The notes under the pieces: model-generated | Database searches by the model: none | Told to the model about the DNA's origin: nothing | Seen by the model: only the letters and a program-made list of their open reading frames with translations | Position numbers and translations under genes: made by a program | Assembly (NCBI GenBank): GCA_045593325.1 | Contig: JAZNWL010000065.1 | Span: 21,191 to 85,190, forward strand | Length of the DNA: 64,000 nt | Source: UMGS1484 sp045593325 | GTDB taxonomy: Bacteria; Bacillota; Clostridia; Oscillospirales; Acutalibacteraceae | Direction: 5' to 3' | Part shown: positions 7,356-15,413 of the stretch, in pieces | Numbering within the stretch: position 1 is the first letter of the stretch | Layout: each line of letters starts with the position of its first letter

Positions 7356-8573
7356 CTATAAATCACAAAAATACGACTGCATTTTCAATTTGTATTTGCT
7401 GTTTGGCAGCAGATAGGAATGTAGATCCAAAAAGTAACTGTCGGTCATACTTGCCAGGTAGTCAATAACAATTTGGGCAGGGGGTTCATCCCCGTAAGTA
7501 AATTCCTTTTGATAATACCCCATGTGCTGTTTCAGGTGGTTCACGTGATGGGCAAAAACAGGGGAGGCGGTGTTTCCTTTCCGCAGGTCTTTCAGCAAAC
7601 AGTCAAAAAGTTCCCAAAACATGGGTTTCACTTGTTGGTCATAAAGGGCATCCACCCGGTCATTTTGATAAATGTATTGATAATTCTCTTTTTTGGCGAT
7701 CTTTAAGTCCTCAAAGATCCCGGGGCTTAAGGAAAGATAATTCTTGCCGTAACTGTTGGTCACCAGGTCCACAATCAGATTGTTAATAATGGAACTGTTG
7801 GCGGTGCCAATCTCTTTGGCGGAAAAGGTGGAATGATTGGGAAGGAGTTTAGCGGTGATGGCATCCTGACGGTCTTTCCCCAGATAGGCGATGATATCAC
7901 TAATGCGAACCACACACCCTTCCAGGGTGGAAGGCACCAGATGTTTGGCGGCTTCTTCTCCCTTTTGGTAACATTCCTCCATGGCGTGATCCAGTTGGGA
8001 AAAGGACCCTGTACCGCGGGGGCGGTATTCCTGTTGTTCCAGTTCTCCGTTGTGGCACAAAATCCCGTCCAACACCTGCAAAGAAACATTACGGCTGTAA
8101 AGGGAATCCAACACCCGAACACTGTGTACGTTGTGCATAAACCGTTTGCCCAGATGTTCACGGGTCAGTTCATCTAAAATCCGTTCCCCGGCATGGCCGA
8201 AGGGGGTATGCCCCAAATCATGCCCCAGGGCAATGGCTTCGATCAGATCCTGGTTCAGCCCCAACAACCGCCCGATGTTACGGGCAATGCGGGATACCAA
8301 CTGCACGTGTAGACCGCGACGGGAAATATCGTCGTTTTCATAAAAGGAAAACACCTGGGTTTTATTGTTGTATCGGTTGTAAACAGGCAGGTGCAGAATT
8401 TTTTCGCAGTCCCGCACAAAGGCAGGGCGAAGCAGGGTGTTTTTGTCCCACCGTTGGTTGCGGCGAACCGCCAAAGAATCGGGGAAGGCAAAACAACCGA
8501 AGTCCCCCGACTGTTTATCCTTTTCTATTTTTTGAACAATATCATGGGGTAGTTGTTGATATGCCGTTTCCAA
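7356..8573 (-). CDS. dgt: Deoxyguanosinetriphosphate triphosphohydrolase-like protein (HD domain)
   Basis: Dgt-family enzymes cleave dNTPs to deoxynucleosides and triphosphate. The 405-residue product contains the HD signature GHDLGHTPFGHAGE at about residues 116-129, an upstream block with YNRYNNKTQVF and DDISRRGLHVQLVS, and the later metal-site segment VVRISDIIAYLGKDRQDA. The reading frame opens at 8573 with TTG, which follows AGGAGG by eight bases; no ATG or GTG offers a better start, so this looks like a true TTG start. It lies 3 bp after mnmA and appears to be the last gene of the dehydrogenase-mnmA-dgt operon. Substrate range cannot be told from sequence. Confidence 0.88.
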   Translation of the reverse strand: METAYQQLPHDIVQKIEKDKQSGDFGCFAFPDSLAVRRNQRWDKNTLLRPAFVRDCEKILHLPVYNRYNNKTQVFSFYENDDISRRGLHVQLVSRIARNIGRLLGLNQDLIEAIALGHDLGHTPFGHAGERILDELTREHLGKRFMHNVHSVRVLDSLYSRNVSLQVLDGILCHNGELEQQEYRPRGTGSFSQLDHAMEECYQKGEEAAKHLVPSTLEGCVVRISDIIAYLGKDRQDAITAKLLPNHSTFSAKEIGTANSSIINNLIVDLVTNSYGKNYLSLSPGIFEDLKIAKKENYQYIYQNDRVDALYDQQVKPMFWELFDCLLKDLRKGNTASPVFAHHVNHLKQHMGYYQKEFTYGDEPPAQIVIDYLASMTDSYFLDLHSYLLPNSKYKLKMQSYFCDL

Positions 8574-8576
8574 TGG

Positions 8577-9632
8577 TTATCCCTCCTGATTGTGGGTAAT
8601 GATTCCCCCGCCGATGAGTTCATTGTTTTGATAAAACACCGCCGATTGTCCGGGGGTAATAGCCCGTTGAGGGGTTTCAAATACAATGTGCACCCCGTGA
8701 GCAGTGGGGGTAATCAACGCAGGGGCTCCCTTGGCGGAATAGCGGATCTTCACGTCTGCCTTGATGGGGGCTTCGGGGGTGTTTCCCGAAAGCCAGTTGA
8801 CCTTATGGCAGGAAAGGGTGGTGCGGAACAGATCCTCATTTTCACCCAAAACCACCTGATGGGTTTCGGGATTCAAAGACAGCACGTATTTGGGACTGCC
8901 AAAGGCACCAAGGCCTTTGCGTTGCCCTACGGTATAATGAAGAATTCCCTTGTGGGGACCCATAACCTCTCCTTGTAAATTCACAAAATCCCCGGTGGGA
9001 ACGGTAACACCCATGCGGTTCAAAAAGGCGGCGTAGTCTTTGTCGGGAATAAAGCAGATTTCCTGGCTGTCGGGAGCGTCGCTCACCGAGATGCCTGCCG
9101 TTTTGGCATACGCCCGCACCTGGTCTTTGTCAAGGCCGTATAAGGGCAGAAGCAGGTGGGACAATACCTGTTGGGTCATTTGGTATAAAACGTAGGATTG
9201 ATCTTTGGACGAATCGGCAGTGAACAAATGATAAATGCCTTGTTCGTCCTTGGCAATTTTTCCGTAATGCCCTGTAGCAATGGTATCAAATCCCATGTCT
9301 AACGCCTTATGCAAAAAGGCACCGAATTTAATGGCGCGGTTGCAAAATACACAGGGGTTGGGGGTCAACCCCGCCTGATAGGCTTCCATAAAAGGGGTTA
9401 CCACATCACGGCGGAATTCTTGTGAAAAATCAAAGACGTAATGGGGAATTCCCAGTTCCTCTGCCACCCGTTTGGCGGTGATGACACAGTCTTCCCCTGT
9501 GGGTTCAAAATAGTCTCCGTCCTGCCACAATCGAATGGTGGCGCCGGAAACGTCGTATCCTTGTTCTTGTAACAATGCCGCAACGGCAGAGGAATCCACC
9601 CCGCCGCTCATGGCAACCAATACTTTTTTCAT
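8577..9632 (-). CDS. mnmA: tRNA-specific 2-thiouridylase MnmA
   Basis: MnmA adds sulfur to U34 of tRNAs for Glu, Gln and Lys, using ATP and a sulfur relay from a cysteine desulfurase. The product shows the PP-loop SGGVDSS near the N-terminus, the first catalytic Cys in NPCVFCN, the second in SQEICFIPD, and the TVGQRKGLG block. Two ATGs are possible, 9641 and 9632. I chose 9632 (351 residues) because AAGGA is 8 bases ahead of it, whereas it abuts the other ATG. The gene follows the dehydrogenase by 11 bp and precedes dgt by 3 bp. No cysteine desulfurase gene is in the window. Confidence 0.95.
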   Translation of the reverse strand: MKKVLVAMSGGVDSSAVAALLQEQGYDVSGATIRLWQDGDYFEPTGEDCVITAKRVAEELGIPHYVFDFSQEFRRDVVTPFMEAYQAGLTPNPCVFCNRAIKFGAFLHKALDMGFDTIATGHYGKIAKDEQGIYHLFTADSSKDQSYVLYQMTQQVLSHLLLPLYGLDKDQVRAYAKTAGISVSDAPDSQEICFIPDKDYAAFLNRMGVTVPTGDFVNLQGEVMGPHKGILHYTVGQRKGLGAFGSPKYVLSLNPETHQVVLGENEDLFRTTLSCHKVNWLSGNTPEAPIKADVKIRYSAKGAPALITPTAHGVHIVFETPQRAITPGQSAVFYQNNELIGGGIITHNQEG

Positions 9633-9643
9633 GTTGTTCATCC

Positions 9644-10591
9644 TTATTTGGCTAAATTTTGAGGTGTCCCTTTCAAAAATGCCTGTAAATTCTCCGATGC
9701 CCAGTCAATCAATCGTTGACGGGTCTCCTTTGCCGCCCAGGCAAGGTGAGGGGTGATCACACAGTTGGGAGCGGTAAGCAGGGGACTGCCGTCCTTGGGG
9801 GGTTCTTGGCACAAAACGTCCACACCAACCCCTGCCAAGTGGTTTTGATGCAAAGCCTCTGCCACGGCTTGTTCGTTGAACACAGGACCGCGGGAGGTGT
9901 TGAGCAAAAAGGCGGTGGGTTTCATTTGCGCCAGGGTGGTTTGGTTGATAATGCCTTTGGTTTCGGGAGTCAGGGGACAGTGGAGAGAAAGAACGTCTGA
10001 AGATTGGAGTAAGGTATTCAGATCCACTGCTTCATAAGGCAGGTGAGGTTTTGGGGTACGGCTGTGATAGATCACCTTCATGTCCAAAGCGGCGGCAATG
10101 CCCGCCACCTTTTGCCCGATGTTGCCCATGCCCAAGATCCCGAAGGTTTTGCCTGCCAGTTCGGTTAAAGGGGCATTCCAGAAACAAAAACGGCGGCAGG
10201 ATTCCCATTGTCCGGAAAGTACGTCGGCAGAATGACGCCCCACGTGGTTGCATAATTCCAACAACAAAGCAAAAGTGTGTTGGGCAACGGCGTTGGTGCT
10301 GTAATCGGGAACGTAACTCACGGGAATGCCCAAGCGGGTGGCAGCTTCAATGTCCACCACGTTATATCCTGTGGACAGCAAACCGATGTATTTCACCCAG
10401 GGCATTTGCTCCAGGATTTCTTTTGGGAGAAGGGTTTTGTTGCTGATGACGATTTCACAGCCTTTGCACCGTTCAATCACTTCGTCAGGTGCGGTGGACT
10501 CATATACCGTCAGGTTACCAACGGCTTCAAAGGGTGCCCAGGTAAGATCCCCGGGATTGCAGGTGTAACCGTCTAAAATTACAATGTTCAT
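9644..10591 (-). CDS. D-2-hydroxyacid dehydrogenase (NAD-dependent, glycerate/hydroxypyruvate type)
   Basis: This 315-residue protein belongs to the D-isomer 2-hydroxyacid dehydrogenase family, which interconverts 2-oxoacids and D-2-hydroxyacids with NAD(P)H. The Rossmann motif is GILGMGNIGQ near residues 147-156. Catalytic positions are visible as NTSRGP (Arg), CQEPP (Glu) and PHLAWA (His). The opening LDGYTCNPGDLTW resembles glycerate dehydrogenases of Firmicutes, which favours a hydroxypyruvate/glycerate role, but substrate cannot be fixed. It is first in an operon with mnmA and dgt; the combination has no obvious metabolic logic and may be only transcriptional. Divergent from the exporter-like gene at 10682. 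Confidence 0.88.
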   Translation of the reverse strand: MNIVILDGYTCNPGDLTWAPFEAVGNLTVYESTAPDEVIERCKGCEIVISNKTLLPKEILEQMPWVKYIGLLSTGYNVVDIEAATRLGIPVSYVPDYSTNAVAQHTFALLLELCNHVGRHSADVLSGQWESCRRFCFWNAPLTELAGKTFGILGMGNIGQKVAGIAAALDMKVIYHSRTPKPHLPYEAVDLNTLLQSSDVLSLHCPLTPETKGIINQTTLAQMKPTAFLLNTSRGPVFNEQAVAEALHQNHLAGVGVDVLCQEPPKDGSPLLTAPNCVITPHLAWAAKETRQRLIDWASENLQAFLKGTPQNLAK

Positions 10592-10625
10592 AAAGAATAC
10601 CGCCTTACATTATGGTAAAAAATGC

Positions 10626-10654
10626 TTGCATACCTTATATGGGTATGGTATGAT
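10626..10654 (+). promoter_or_regulatory. Promoter with an internal inverted repeat, upstream of the membrane protein gene
   Basis: TTGCAT (10626-10631), 17 bp, TATGAT (10649-10654). The spacer contains CATACC/GGTATG (10629-10634 with 10642-10647), an inverted repeat placed where a repressor could block polymerase. Confidence 0.6.
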
Positions 10655-10681
10655 TAATTTGTTTGGAAGGAGGGAAACCCG

Positions 10682-11176
10682 ATGGCAGAAACACTAACCA
10701 ATTTTTTAGGAGAAATCGGCCTATCACCCTATATAGTGATTATTGTTATTTCTATGCTTCCCTTTGTGGAATTACGGGGTGGTTTGATTGCCGCTGCTAT
10801 TTTGAATATTCCTTGGTATTACGCCTTCCCTGTTTGTTTTGTAGCCAATATGGTACCCATTCCGTTTATTTTGCTGTTCATCCGGCAAATCTTTAAGTTC
10901 CTGAAAAAGATTCGGAAATTACAGCCCATCATTGAAAAACTGGAATCCAAAGCCCGCAAAAAAGGGGAGGGGATTCAAAAAGGTTGGATCATCGGGCTGA
11001 TTTTGTTTGTGGGCATTCCCTTGCCCGGAACAGGCGCCTGGACGGGGGCATTGATTGCCGATGTGTTTGATATCCGTATCCGCCATTCCCTTCCTGCCAT
11101 TGCCCTTGGAGTTGCCCTGGCAGGGTCCATTATGCTGGTGGTCAGTTATTTCATCCCGGGGTTATTCGGGTTTTAA
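10682..11176 (+). CDS. Small multidrug-export family membrane protein (COG2426-like)
   Basis: The 164-residue hydrophobic protein has about four membrane segments: one near residues 15-40, one at 45-67, then a basic cytoplasmic stretch (KKIRKLQPIIEKLESKARKK), then two more near residues 100-120 and 135-160. The conserved loops PFVELRGG and GIPLPGTGAWTGAL are typical of the putative small multi-drug export family, whose transport role is poorly established. AAGGAGGG precedes the ATG. It is divergent from the dehydrogenase operon and is followed by a terminator-like hairpin, so it is probably monocistronic. Confidence 0.85.
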   Translation: MAETLTNFLGEIGLSPYIVIIVISMLPFVELRGGLIAAAILNIPWYYAFPVCFVANMVPIPFILLFIRQIFKFLKKIRKLQPIIEKLESKARKKGEGIQKGWIIGLILFVGIPLPGTGAWTGALIADVFDIRIRHSLPAIALGVALAGSIMLVVSYFIPGLFGF

Positions 11177-11224
11177 GAGGTTTTCCATGGTAGTATACCA
11201 TGTTTTGAAAGAAAACTCAATTCC

Positions 11225-11248
11225 TTTGGGGGAAAACCCAAAATTTTT
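11225..11248 (+). terminator. Probable terminator after the membrane protein gene
   Basis: TTTGGG-GGAAAA-CCCAAA (11225-11242) is followed by TTTTT. A second inverted repeat, CATGGTA/TACCATG (11186-11202, followed by TTTT), lies just after the stop codon and may add to termination. Confidence 0.55.
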
Positions 11249-11270
11249 CTCACTGTTTTGGGGATACCCC

Positions 11271-11299
11271 TTGCAAAGTTCCGCTAAATCTGTTAGTAT
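11271..11299 (+). promoter_or_regulatory. Promoter of pduL
   Basis: TTGCAA (11271-11276), 17 bp, TAGTAT (11294-11299), about 43 bp before the ATG. Confidence 0.6.
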
Positions 11300-11341
11300 A
11301 TTATTTGTAAAATATTGTAAAATTTTAAGGAGTGCGTTATT

Positions 11342-11917
11342 ATGTCTAAACCTGTATTGATTGAAACTTCTGCTCGTCACATCCACGTGAGCCAAGCAGA
11401 TTTGGAAACCTTGTTTGGTGCCGGTTACGAATTGACCCCCAAAAAGGATCTGTCCCAACCCGGCCAATTTGCCTGTGAAGAACGGGTAACCGTTGTTGGC
11501 CCCAAAAAAGAATTGGCAGGGGTTTCCATCCTGGGTCCTGTTCGTCCCGAAACCCAAGTTGAAATTTCTTTGTCCGATGCCCGTGCTATCGGTGTTACCG
11601 CTTTGATTCGTGAATCCGGCGAAACCGAAGGCACCATGGGTTGCAAACTTGTTGGCCCTGCCGGCGAAGTGGAAATCGACCATGGTGTAATCTGCGCCAA
11701 ACGTCATATTCACATGACCACTGCCGATGCTGAAAAATACGGCCTTCAAAACAAACAAATCGTTAGCGTAAAAGCCAGCGGTACCGGTCGTGAAACCATT
11801 TTTGGTGACGTTGTTGTTCGCGTTAGCGATTCTTTTGCTCTTGCTATGCACATCGACACTGACGAATGCAACGCTGCCGCCATCACTCCCGGTTTCATCG
11901 GTGAAATCATCGACTAA
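11342..11917 (+). CDS. pduL: Phosphate propanoyltransferase / PduL-type phosphotransacylase
   Basis: PduL swaps phosphate and CoA on short acyl groups (propionyl or acetyl), linking acyl-CoA to acyl-phosphate and thus ATP. The 191-residue protein has two tandem beta-barrel halves, each with the metal-binding RHIH signature (RHIHVS near residue 13, RHIHMT near residue 121), and the C-terminal HIDTDECNAA block. It lacks an obvious N-terminal encapsulation peptide and no microcompartment shell gene is nearby, so it probably acts as a free cytosolic phosphotransacetylase, as in many fermenters. AAGGAG precedes the ATG; a strong terminator follows. Confidence 0.93.
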   Translation: MSKPVLIETSARHIHVSQADLETLFGAGYELTPKKDLSQPGQFACEERVTVVGPKKELAGVSILGPVRPETQVEISLSDARAIGVTALIRESGETEGTMGCKLVGPAGEVEIDHGVICAKRHIHMTTADAEKYGLQNKQIVSVKASGTGRETIFGDVVVRVSDSFALAMHIDTDECNAAAITPGFIGEIID

Positions 11918-11936
11918 GCATTGTCTACATACCCTG

Positions 11937-11969
11937 TCACCCTGTAAGTTCCTTGCAGGGTGATTTTTT
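11937..11969 (+). terminator. Intrinsic terminator of pduL
   Basis: A 12-bp stem (TCACCCTGTAAG with CTTGCAGGGTGA, one G-T pair; 11937-11948 with 11952-11963) is followed by six T. It ends 4 bp before the RBS of the next gene, so the next gene either depends on read-through or is translated from leaky transcripts. Confidence 0.85.
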
Positions 11970-11985
11970 GATAGGAGGCGGGTCT

Positions 11986-12714
11986 GTGAAACAGTTACTT
12001 GTGAAAATCATCGTCTTACTTCTTTGTTTGAATTTTGGTTCTTTTGGGGTGACCGCCCAAACCCAGGGGGCATCTTTAACGGTGCTGAAGGCGGAGGTCT
12101 CGGAGGCACAAATGGAAGTGACCTGTCATATTACAGGGCAGGTTTCGCAAATCACCTACCTTGTATATACCCTTACCGAAACCGGGGACCAGGAGGCTTT
12201 GGTTCACGCTGGGGAACTTGCAGGGGGCGAAAATGAGGTGCTCACCTTTCCCTTGACAGTGCCCCTTCACCAAACAGGTTATCTGCTTTGTGTGGGCGGA
12301 ACTTGGGTAACAACACCCCGTCGGGTGGTGGTTTCTGCCCAGGGGTACGCTTTCGGGTATCTGGGGTATTCCCCTGAACAAACCGCCGAAGGGGTAAAAG
12401 CAGGACTTGGCACGCCCGGGGAGATTGCCGTTACCCGCGGGGAAACCGTGCTGGAAGACAGTGAGAAGGTAACCGTAGGGGATAAAGTGATAGCTGGGGA
12501 AGAACACTATACTTTGGTAATGTTCGGGGACGTGAATGCCGACCAAAAGGTCAATGCGTCCGACGCTTTGCAAATTCTCCGTCATGCGGTGAAAAAAATC
12601 ACCCTGACCGATACCTCCCTGGCGGCTACCAACTGGGTGCAGGACGGAAAAATTGACGCTACCGATGCCCTTGCTGTACTGAAATTTGCCGTGGGGAAAG
12701 CCCAGGGCTTGTAA
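11986..12714 (+). CDS. Small secreted protein with a C-terminal type I dockerin
   Basis: The 242-residue product has a signal peptide (VKQLLVKIIVLLLCLNF, cleavage after about residue 26), a beta-rich region of about 140 residues that looks Ig-like and matches no family I know, and a C-terminal dockerin from about residue 180. The first calcium loop is canonical (GDVNADQKVNASDA); in the second (NWVQDGKIDATDA) the leading Asp is replaced. I chose GTG at 11986 because AGGAGG is 7 bases ahead; an in-frame ATG at 11953 lies inside the pduL terminator hairpin. No clear promoter of its own was seen. Dockerin implies attachment to a cohesin protein that is not in this window. Confidence 0.75.
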   Translation: MKQLLVKIIVLLLCLNFGSFGVTAQTQGASLTVLKAEVSEAQMEVTCHITGQVSQITYLVYTLTETGDQEALVHAGELAGGENEVLTFPLTVPLHQTGYLLCVGGTWVTTPRRVVVSAQGYAFGYLGYSPEQTAEGVKAGLGTPGEIAVTRGETVLEDSEKVTVGDKVIAGEEHYTLVMFGDVNADQKVNASDALQILRHAVKKITLTDTSLAATNWVQDGKIDATDALAVLKFAVGKAQGL

Positions 12715-12738
12715 TCCAAAAGATTTTTAAAAAAAGTG

Positions 12739-12767
12739 TTGCAATTCCAAATAGATTGTGGTATTAT
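12739..12767 (+). promoter_or_regulatory. Promoter of rplS
   Basis: TTGCAA (12739-12744), 17 bp, TATTAT (12762-12767). Confidence 0.7.
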
Positions 12768-12773
12768 ATTTTG

Positions 12774-12840
12774 GCATTCGAATTTCCGCCGTGAGCCTGC
12801 GGCGAGATTAATGTTCAACATTAAAGGCGTGGTCCAATGC
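12774..12840 (+). promoter_or_regulatory. Candidate L19 leader RNA
   Basis: Right after the promoter three complementary pairs nest into a three-way junction: outer GCATT/AATGC (12774-12778 with 12836-12840), CGCCG/CGGCG (12787-12791 with 12800-12804) and TTAATG/CATTAA around 12808-12824. The position directly upstream of rplS fits the L19 leader class known in Firmicutes, thought to be bound by L19. Confidence 0.55.
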
Positions 12841-12890
12841 TTTTGAACGAAAAAAGTACGAACACGGCAAAAAAACAGGAGGATTTTAGA

Positions 12891-13235
12891 ATGGATGCTT
12901 TAAAACAATTAACCATGGGTCAGTTGAAAGAAAATGCCCCCGAGATCGTTATCGGTGACACCGTTAAGGTTCACGTTAACATCAAGGAAGGGGACCGTGA
13001 AAGAATTCAGATCTTCGAAGGTACCATCATCGCCCGTAACGGCAGTGGTATTGCTGAAACTTTCACCGTTCGTCGTGTTTCCTACGGCGTTGGCGTAGAA
13101 CGGGTTTTCCCTGTTCATTCCCCCAACGTTGTAAAATTGGAAACCACCCGTCGGGGTCGTGTGCGTCGCAGCAAATTGTACTATTTGCGTGATCGTGTTG
13201 GTAAAGCCGCTAAAGTTAAAGAACAAATTCGCTAA
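12891..13235 (+). CDS. rplS: 50S ribosomal protein L19
   Basis: L19 sits at the 30S-50S interface. The 114-residue protein contains the family blocks GDTVKVHVNIKEGDRERIQ, FEGTIIARNGSGI, ETFTVRRVSYGVGVERVFP and RGRVRRSKLYYLRD. The ATG at 12891 has AGGAGG; an in-frame ATG at 12837 overlaps the leader structure and is rejected. In many Firmicutes rplS follows trmD; here it is separated from rimM-trmD (51 kb) and from ffh-rpsP (39-41 kb), but keeps lepB, ylqF, rnhB and yraN downstream. Confidence 0.97.
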   Translation: MDALKQLTMGQLKENAPEIVIGDTVKVHVNIKEGDRERIQIFEGTIIARNGSGIAETFTVRRVSYGVGVERVFPVHSPNVVKLETTRRGRVRRSKLYYLRDRVGKAAKVKEQIR

Positions 13236-13267
13236 TCTTTTTCTAAGGTTTGCCCCAAGTCCCTGAA

Positions 13268-13297
13268 ACGGGGCGCACAGACTGTGCGCCCCGTTTT
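13268..13297 (+). terminator. Terminator after rplS
   Basis: A perfect 12-bp stem ACGGGGCGCACA/TGTGCGCCCCGT (13268-13279 with 13283-13294) is followed by TTTT. It lies 20 bp before the RBS of lepB, so expression of the downstream genes probably depends on partial read-through. Confidence 0.88.
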
Positions 13298-13334
13298 CCT
13301 TTATTATTGCGAAATTCAGGAGGAAAGAAACGGT

Positions 13335-13931
13335 ATGGAACAGGAACCTTTGATGGAAACTCAAACAACCGAACAAATAAATAAATCCAGAAAAGAAACA
13401 GTAGAATGGTTAAGCACCCTGGTGGTTTCCATTCTGGTGGTTGTTTTGCTGTTCACCTTTTGTTTCCGTATGGTGGGAATTTCCGGTTCTTCCATGGAAG
13501 ATACCCTGCAAAGTCAGGATCGGGTAATCATCCGGTCGGCTTTTTATACCCCCCAAGTAGGGGATATTGTGGTGCTTTCCCGGGATTATATTACCGAGGA
13601 AGACGGTACCTCTCCCGAACCCATTATTAAACGCATCATTGCCACCGAAGGTCAGGAAGTGTATCTGGACTTTGAAAACAACAAGGTGTTTGTTGACGGG
13701 GTGGCGTTGGAAGAACCCTACGTAAAAGGGGTGCTCAACGAAGGGCGTGTGCCCATTCAGAATCCCCACATGGTGAAAGAGGGCTGTGTGTTTGTGCTGG
13801 GGGACCATCGCACCGTTTCTAAAGACAGCCGCACCGCCGAAGTTGGGGACGTGGATTCTCGATATATTCTGGGGAAAGCCATGGTTCGGATCTTCCCCTT
13901 TACCGATATGAAGGGGTTATGGAATGAGTGA
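13335..13931 (+). CDS. lepB: Signal peptidase I
   Basis: Type I signal peptidase removes signal peptides from exported proteins at the outer face of the membrane, which here include the dockerin proteins and other secreted products. The 198-residue product has one N-terminal membrane segment (about residues 27-46), the serine nucleophile in GSSMEDT (Ser53), the general base lysine in IIKRIIATEG (Lys99), and the C-terminal GDHR plus SKDSR motif. AGGAGG precedes the ATG at 13335; an earlier in-frame ATG overlaps the terminator. It overlaps ylqF by 8 bp, indicating translational coupling. Confidence 0.94.
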   Translation: MEQEPLMETQTTEQINKSRKETVEWLSTLVVSILVVVLLFTFCFRMVGISGSSMEDTLQSQDRVIIRSAFYTPQVGDIVVLSRDYITEEDGTSPEPIIKRIIATEGQEVYLDFENNKVFVDGVALEEPYVKGVLNEGRVPIQNPHMVKEGCVFVLGDHRTVSKDSRTAEVGDVDSRYILGKAMVRIFPFTDMKGLWNE

Positions 13932-14793
13932 TACAGTACAAGTCCAATGGTTTCCCGGCCATATGGCAAAAACCCGTCGGCTGATTGGGGAAAGTTTGCC
14001 CCTGGTGGACGGTATTGTGGAAATCGTGGATGCCCGAATTCCCATCAGCAGCCGCAATCCCGAACTTGACAGTTGGCTGAAAGACAAACCCCGTATTATT
14101 TTGCTGAATAAAGCTGATATTGCCGATGAAGCCTCCACTCGTTTGTGGATTTCTCATTATGAAAAACAAGGCATCAAAACCCTGCCTGTGGACTGTAAAA
14201 CAGGAAAAGGGTTAGGCGGTTTTACCGGACTGGTCAATCAGATGTTGGGGTCGGTTCTGGAAAAATATAAAGCCAAGGGTATGACAGGGCGAACCCTGCG
14301 GTTAATGGTAGTGGGGATTCCCAACGTGGGAAAATCTTCCTTCATCAATCGCATGGCAGGGGGGAGCAAAGCCAAAGTGGCGGACAAACCCGGTGTTACC
14401 CGTGGTAATCAATGGTTTACCATTGGCAAAGGCATTGAACTCATGGATACTGCCGGGGTTTTATGGCCGAAATTTGATGACCCCAAAGTGGGGGAACGCC
14501 TTGCCTTTACCGGGGCAGTGAAGGACGTAGTTACCGACATTGAATTGTTGGCAGTTCGTCTTTTGGATATTGTGGGTCTGCGGTATGCACCCATGTTGGA
14601 AGAACGGTATAAAATTACCATTCCCGAAGGGATCGACGGATACGACCTGTTGCAACTGATCGGCAGAAAACGGGGTATGTTGATTTCCGGGGGAGAAATT
14701 GATACCGAGCGGGCATCGGTTATGGTGCTGGACGAATATCGGGGCGGAAAATGGGGTCGCATTACCCTGGAACTGCCTCATGAGGAAGAATAA
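13924..14793 (+). CDS. ylqF: Ribosome biogenesis GTPase YlqF/RbgA
   Basis: RbgA is a circularly permuted GTPase needed for late 50S assembly. In the 289-residue product the motif order is G4 (NKAD, near residue 61), then G1 (GIPNVGKSS, near residues 134-142), then G3 (DTAG), confirming the permutation. The opening WFPGHMAKTRR is diagnostic of the family, and a C-terminal helical domain follows. It overlaps lepB by 8 bp and is followed 2 bp later by rnhB, so it is in the middle of a tight operon. Confidence 0.95.
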   Translation: MSDTVQVQWFPGHMAKTRRLIGESLPLVDGIVEIVDARIPISSRNPELDSWLKDKPRIILLNKADIADEASTRLWISHYEKQGIKTLPVDCKTGKGLGGFTGLVNQMLGSVLEKYKAKGMTGRTLRLMVVGIPNVGKSSFINRMAGGSKAKVADKPGVTRGNQWFTIGKGIELMDTAGVLWPKFDDPKVGERLAFTGAVKDVVTDIELLAVRLLDIVGLRYAPMLEERYKITIPEGIDGYDLLQLIGRKRGMLISGGEIDTERASVMVLDEYRGGKWGRITLELPHEEE

Positions 14794-14795
14794 CA

Positions 14796-15413
14796 ATGGT
14801 TGGATATACTCACGAAACCGAAAAAACAAAAAAAGGTTACTCGGTGGTTTGCGGGGTTGACGAAGCAGGACGGGGTCCTTTAGCAGGGCCTGTTTGTGCG
14901 GCGGCAGTGATTTTGCCTCAGGGTCTTGAAATCCAAGGGCTTAATGACTCCAAAAAACTCTCGGAAAAACGCAGAGAAGCCTTATATGACGTGATAAAAG
15001 AAAAGGCGGTGGCTTACAGTATCGCCTTTGCCACCGTGAAAGAAATTGAAGAACACAATATTTTACAAGCCACCTTTATGGCAATGACCCGTGCGGTGGA
15101 AGGGCTTTCGGTGAAGGCCGATTACGTTTTGATTGACGGCAACAAAATCCCCCCGCAGTTGGAGGTTCCTGCTGATTGTATCATCGGGGGTGACGGGATT
15201 TCCGCTTCCATTGCGGCGGCTTCGGTGTTGGCAAAGGTCACGCGGGATCGTTTGATGGTGGAAATGGAAGAAACCTATCCGGGATATGATTTCAAAAAAC
15301 ATAAGGGATACGGTACCAAAGTCCATCGGGACGCCTTGCTTTCCTTAGGGCCTTGTCCCATTCATCGTTTGAGTTTTTTAGGGAAGATTTTACATCATGA
15401 TGACCCAAAGTAA
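14796..15413 (+). CDS. rnhB: Ribonuclease HII
   Basis: RNase HII removes ribonucleotides misincorporated into DNA and degrades RNA in RNA-DNA hybrids. The 205-residue protein has the active-site start GVDEAGRGPLAGPVCAAAV (Asp and Glu of the DEDD set), LIDGNKIP, ASVLAKVTRDRLM and the KHKGYGTKVHRDAL block. A GAGGAAG box inside the end of ylqF serves the ATG. Its end overlaps yraN by 17 bp, the usual rnhB-yraN pairing. Confidence 0.95.
   Translation: MVGYTHETEKTKKGYSVVCGVDEAGRGPLAGPVCAAAVILPQGLEIQGLNDSKKLSEKRREALYDVIKEKAVAYSIAFATVKEIEEHNILQATFMAMTRAVEGLSVKADYVLIDGNKIPPQLEVPADCIIGGDGISASIAAASVLAKVTRDRLMVEMEETYPGYDFKKHKGYGTKVHRDALLSLGPCPIHRLSFLGKILHHDDPK

Noticed and set aside
11342..11917. Bacterial microcompartment locus around pduL
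   Set aside because: No shell protein, aldehyde dehydrogenase or encapsulation peptide is seen nearby; pduL alone is common in fermenters.
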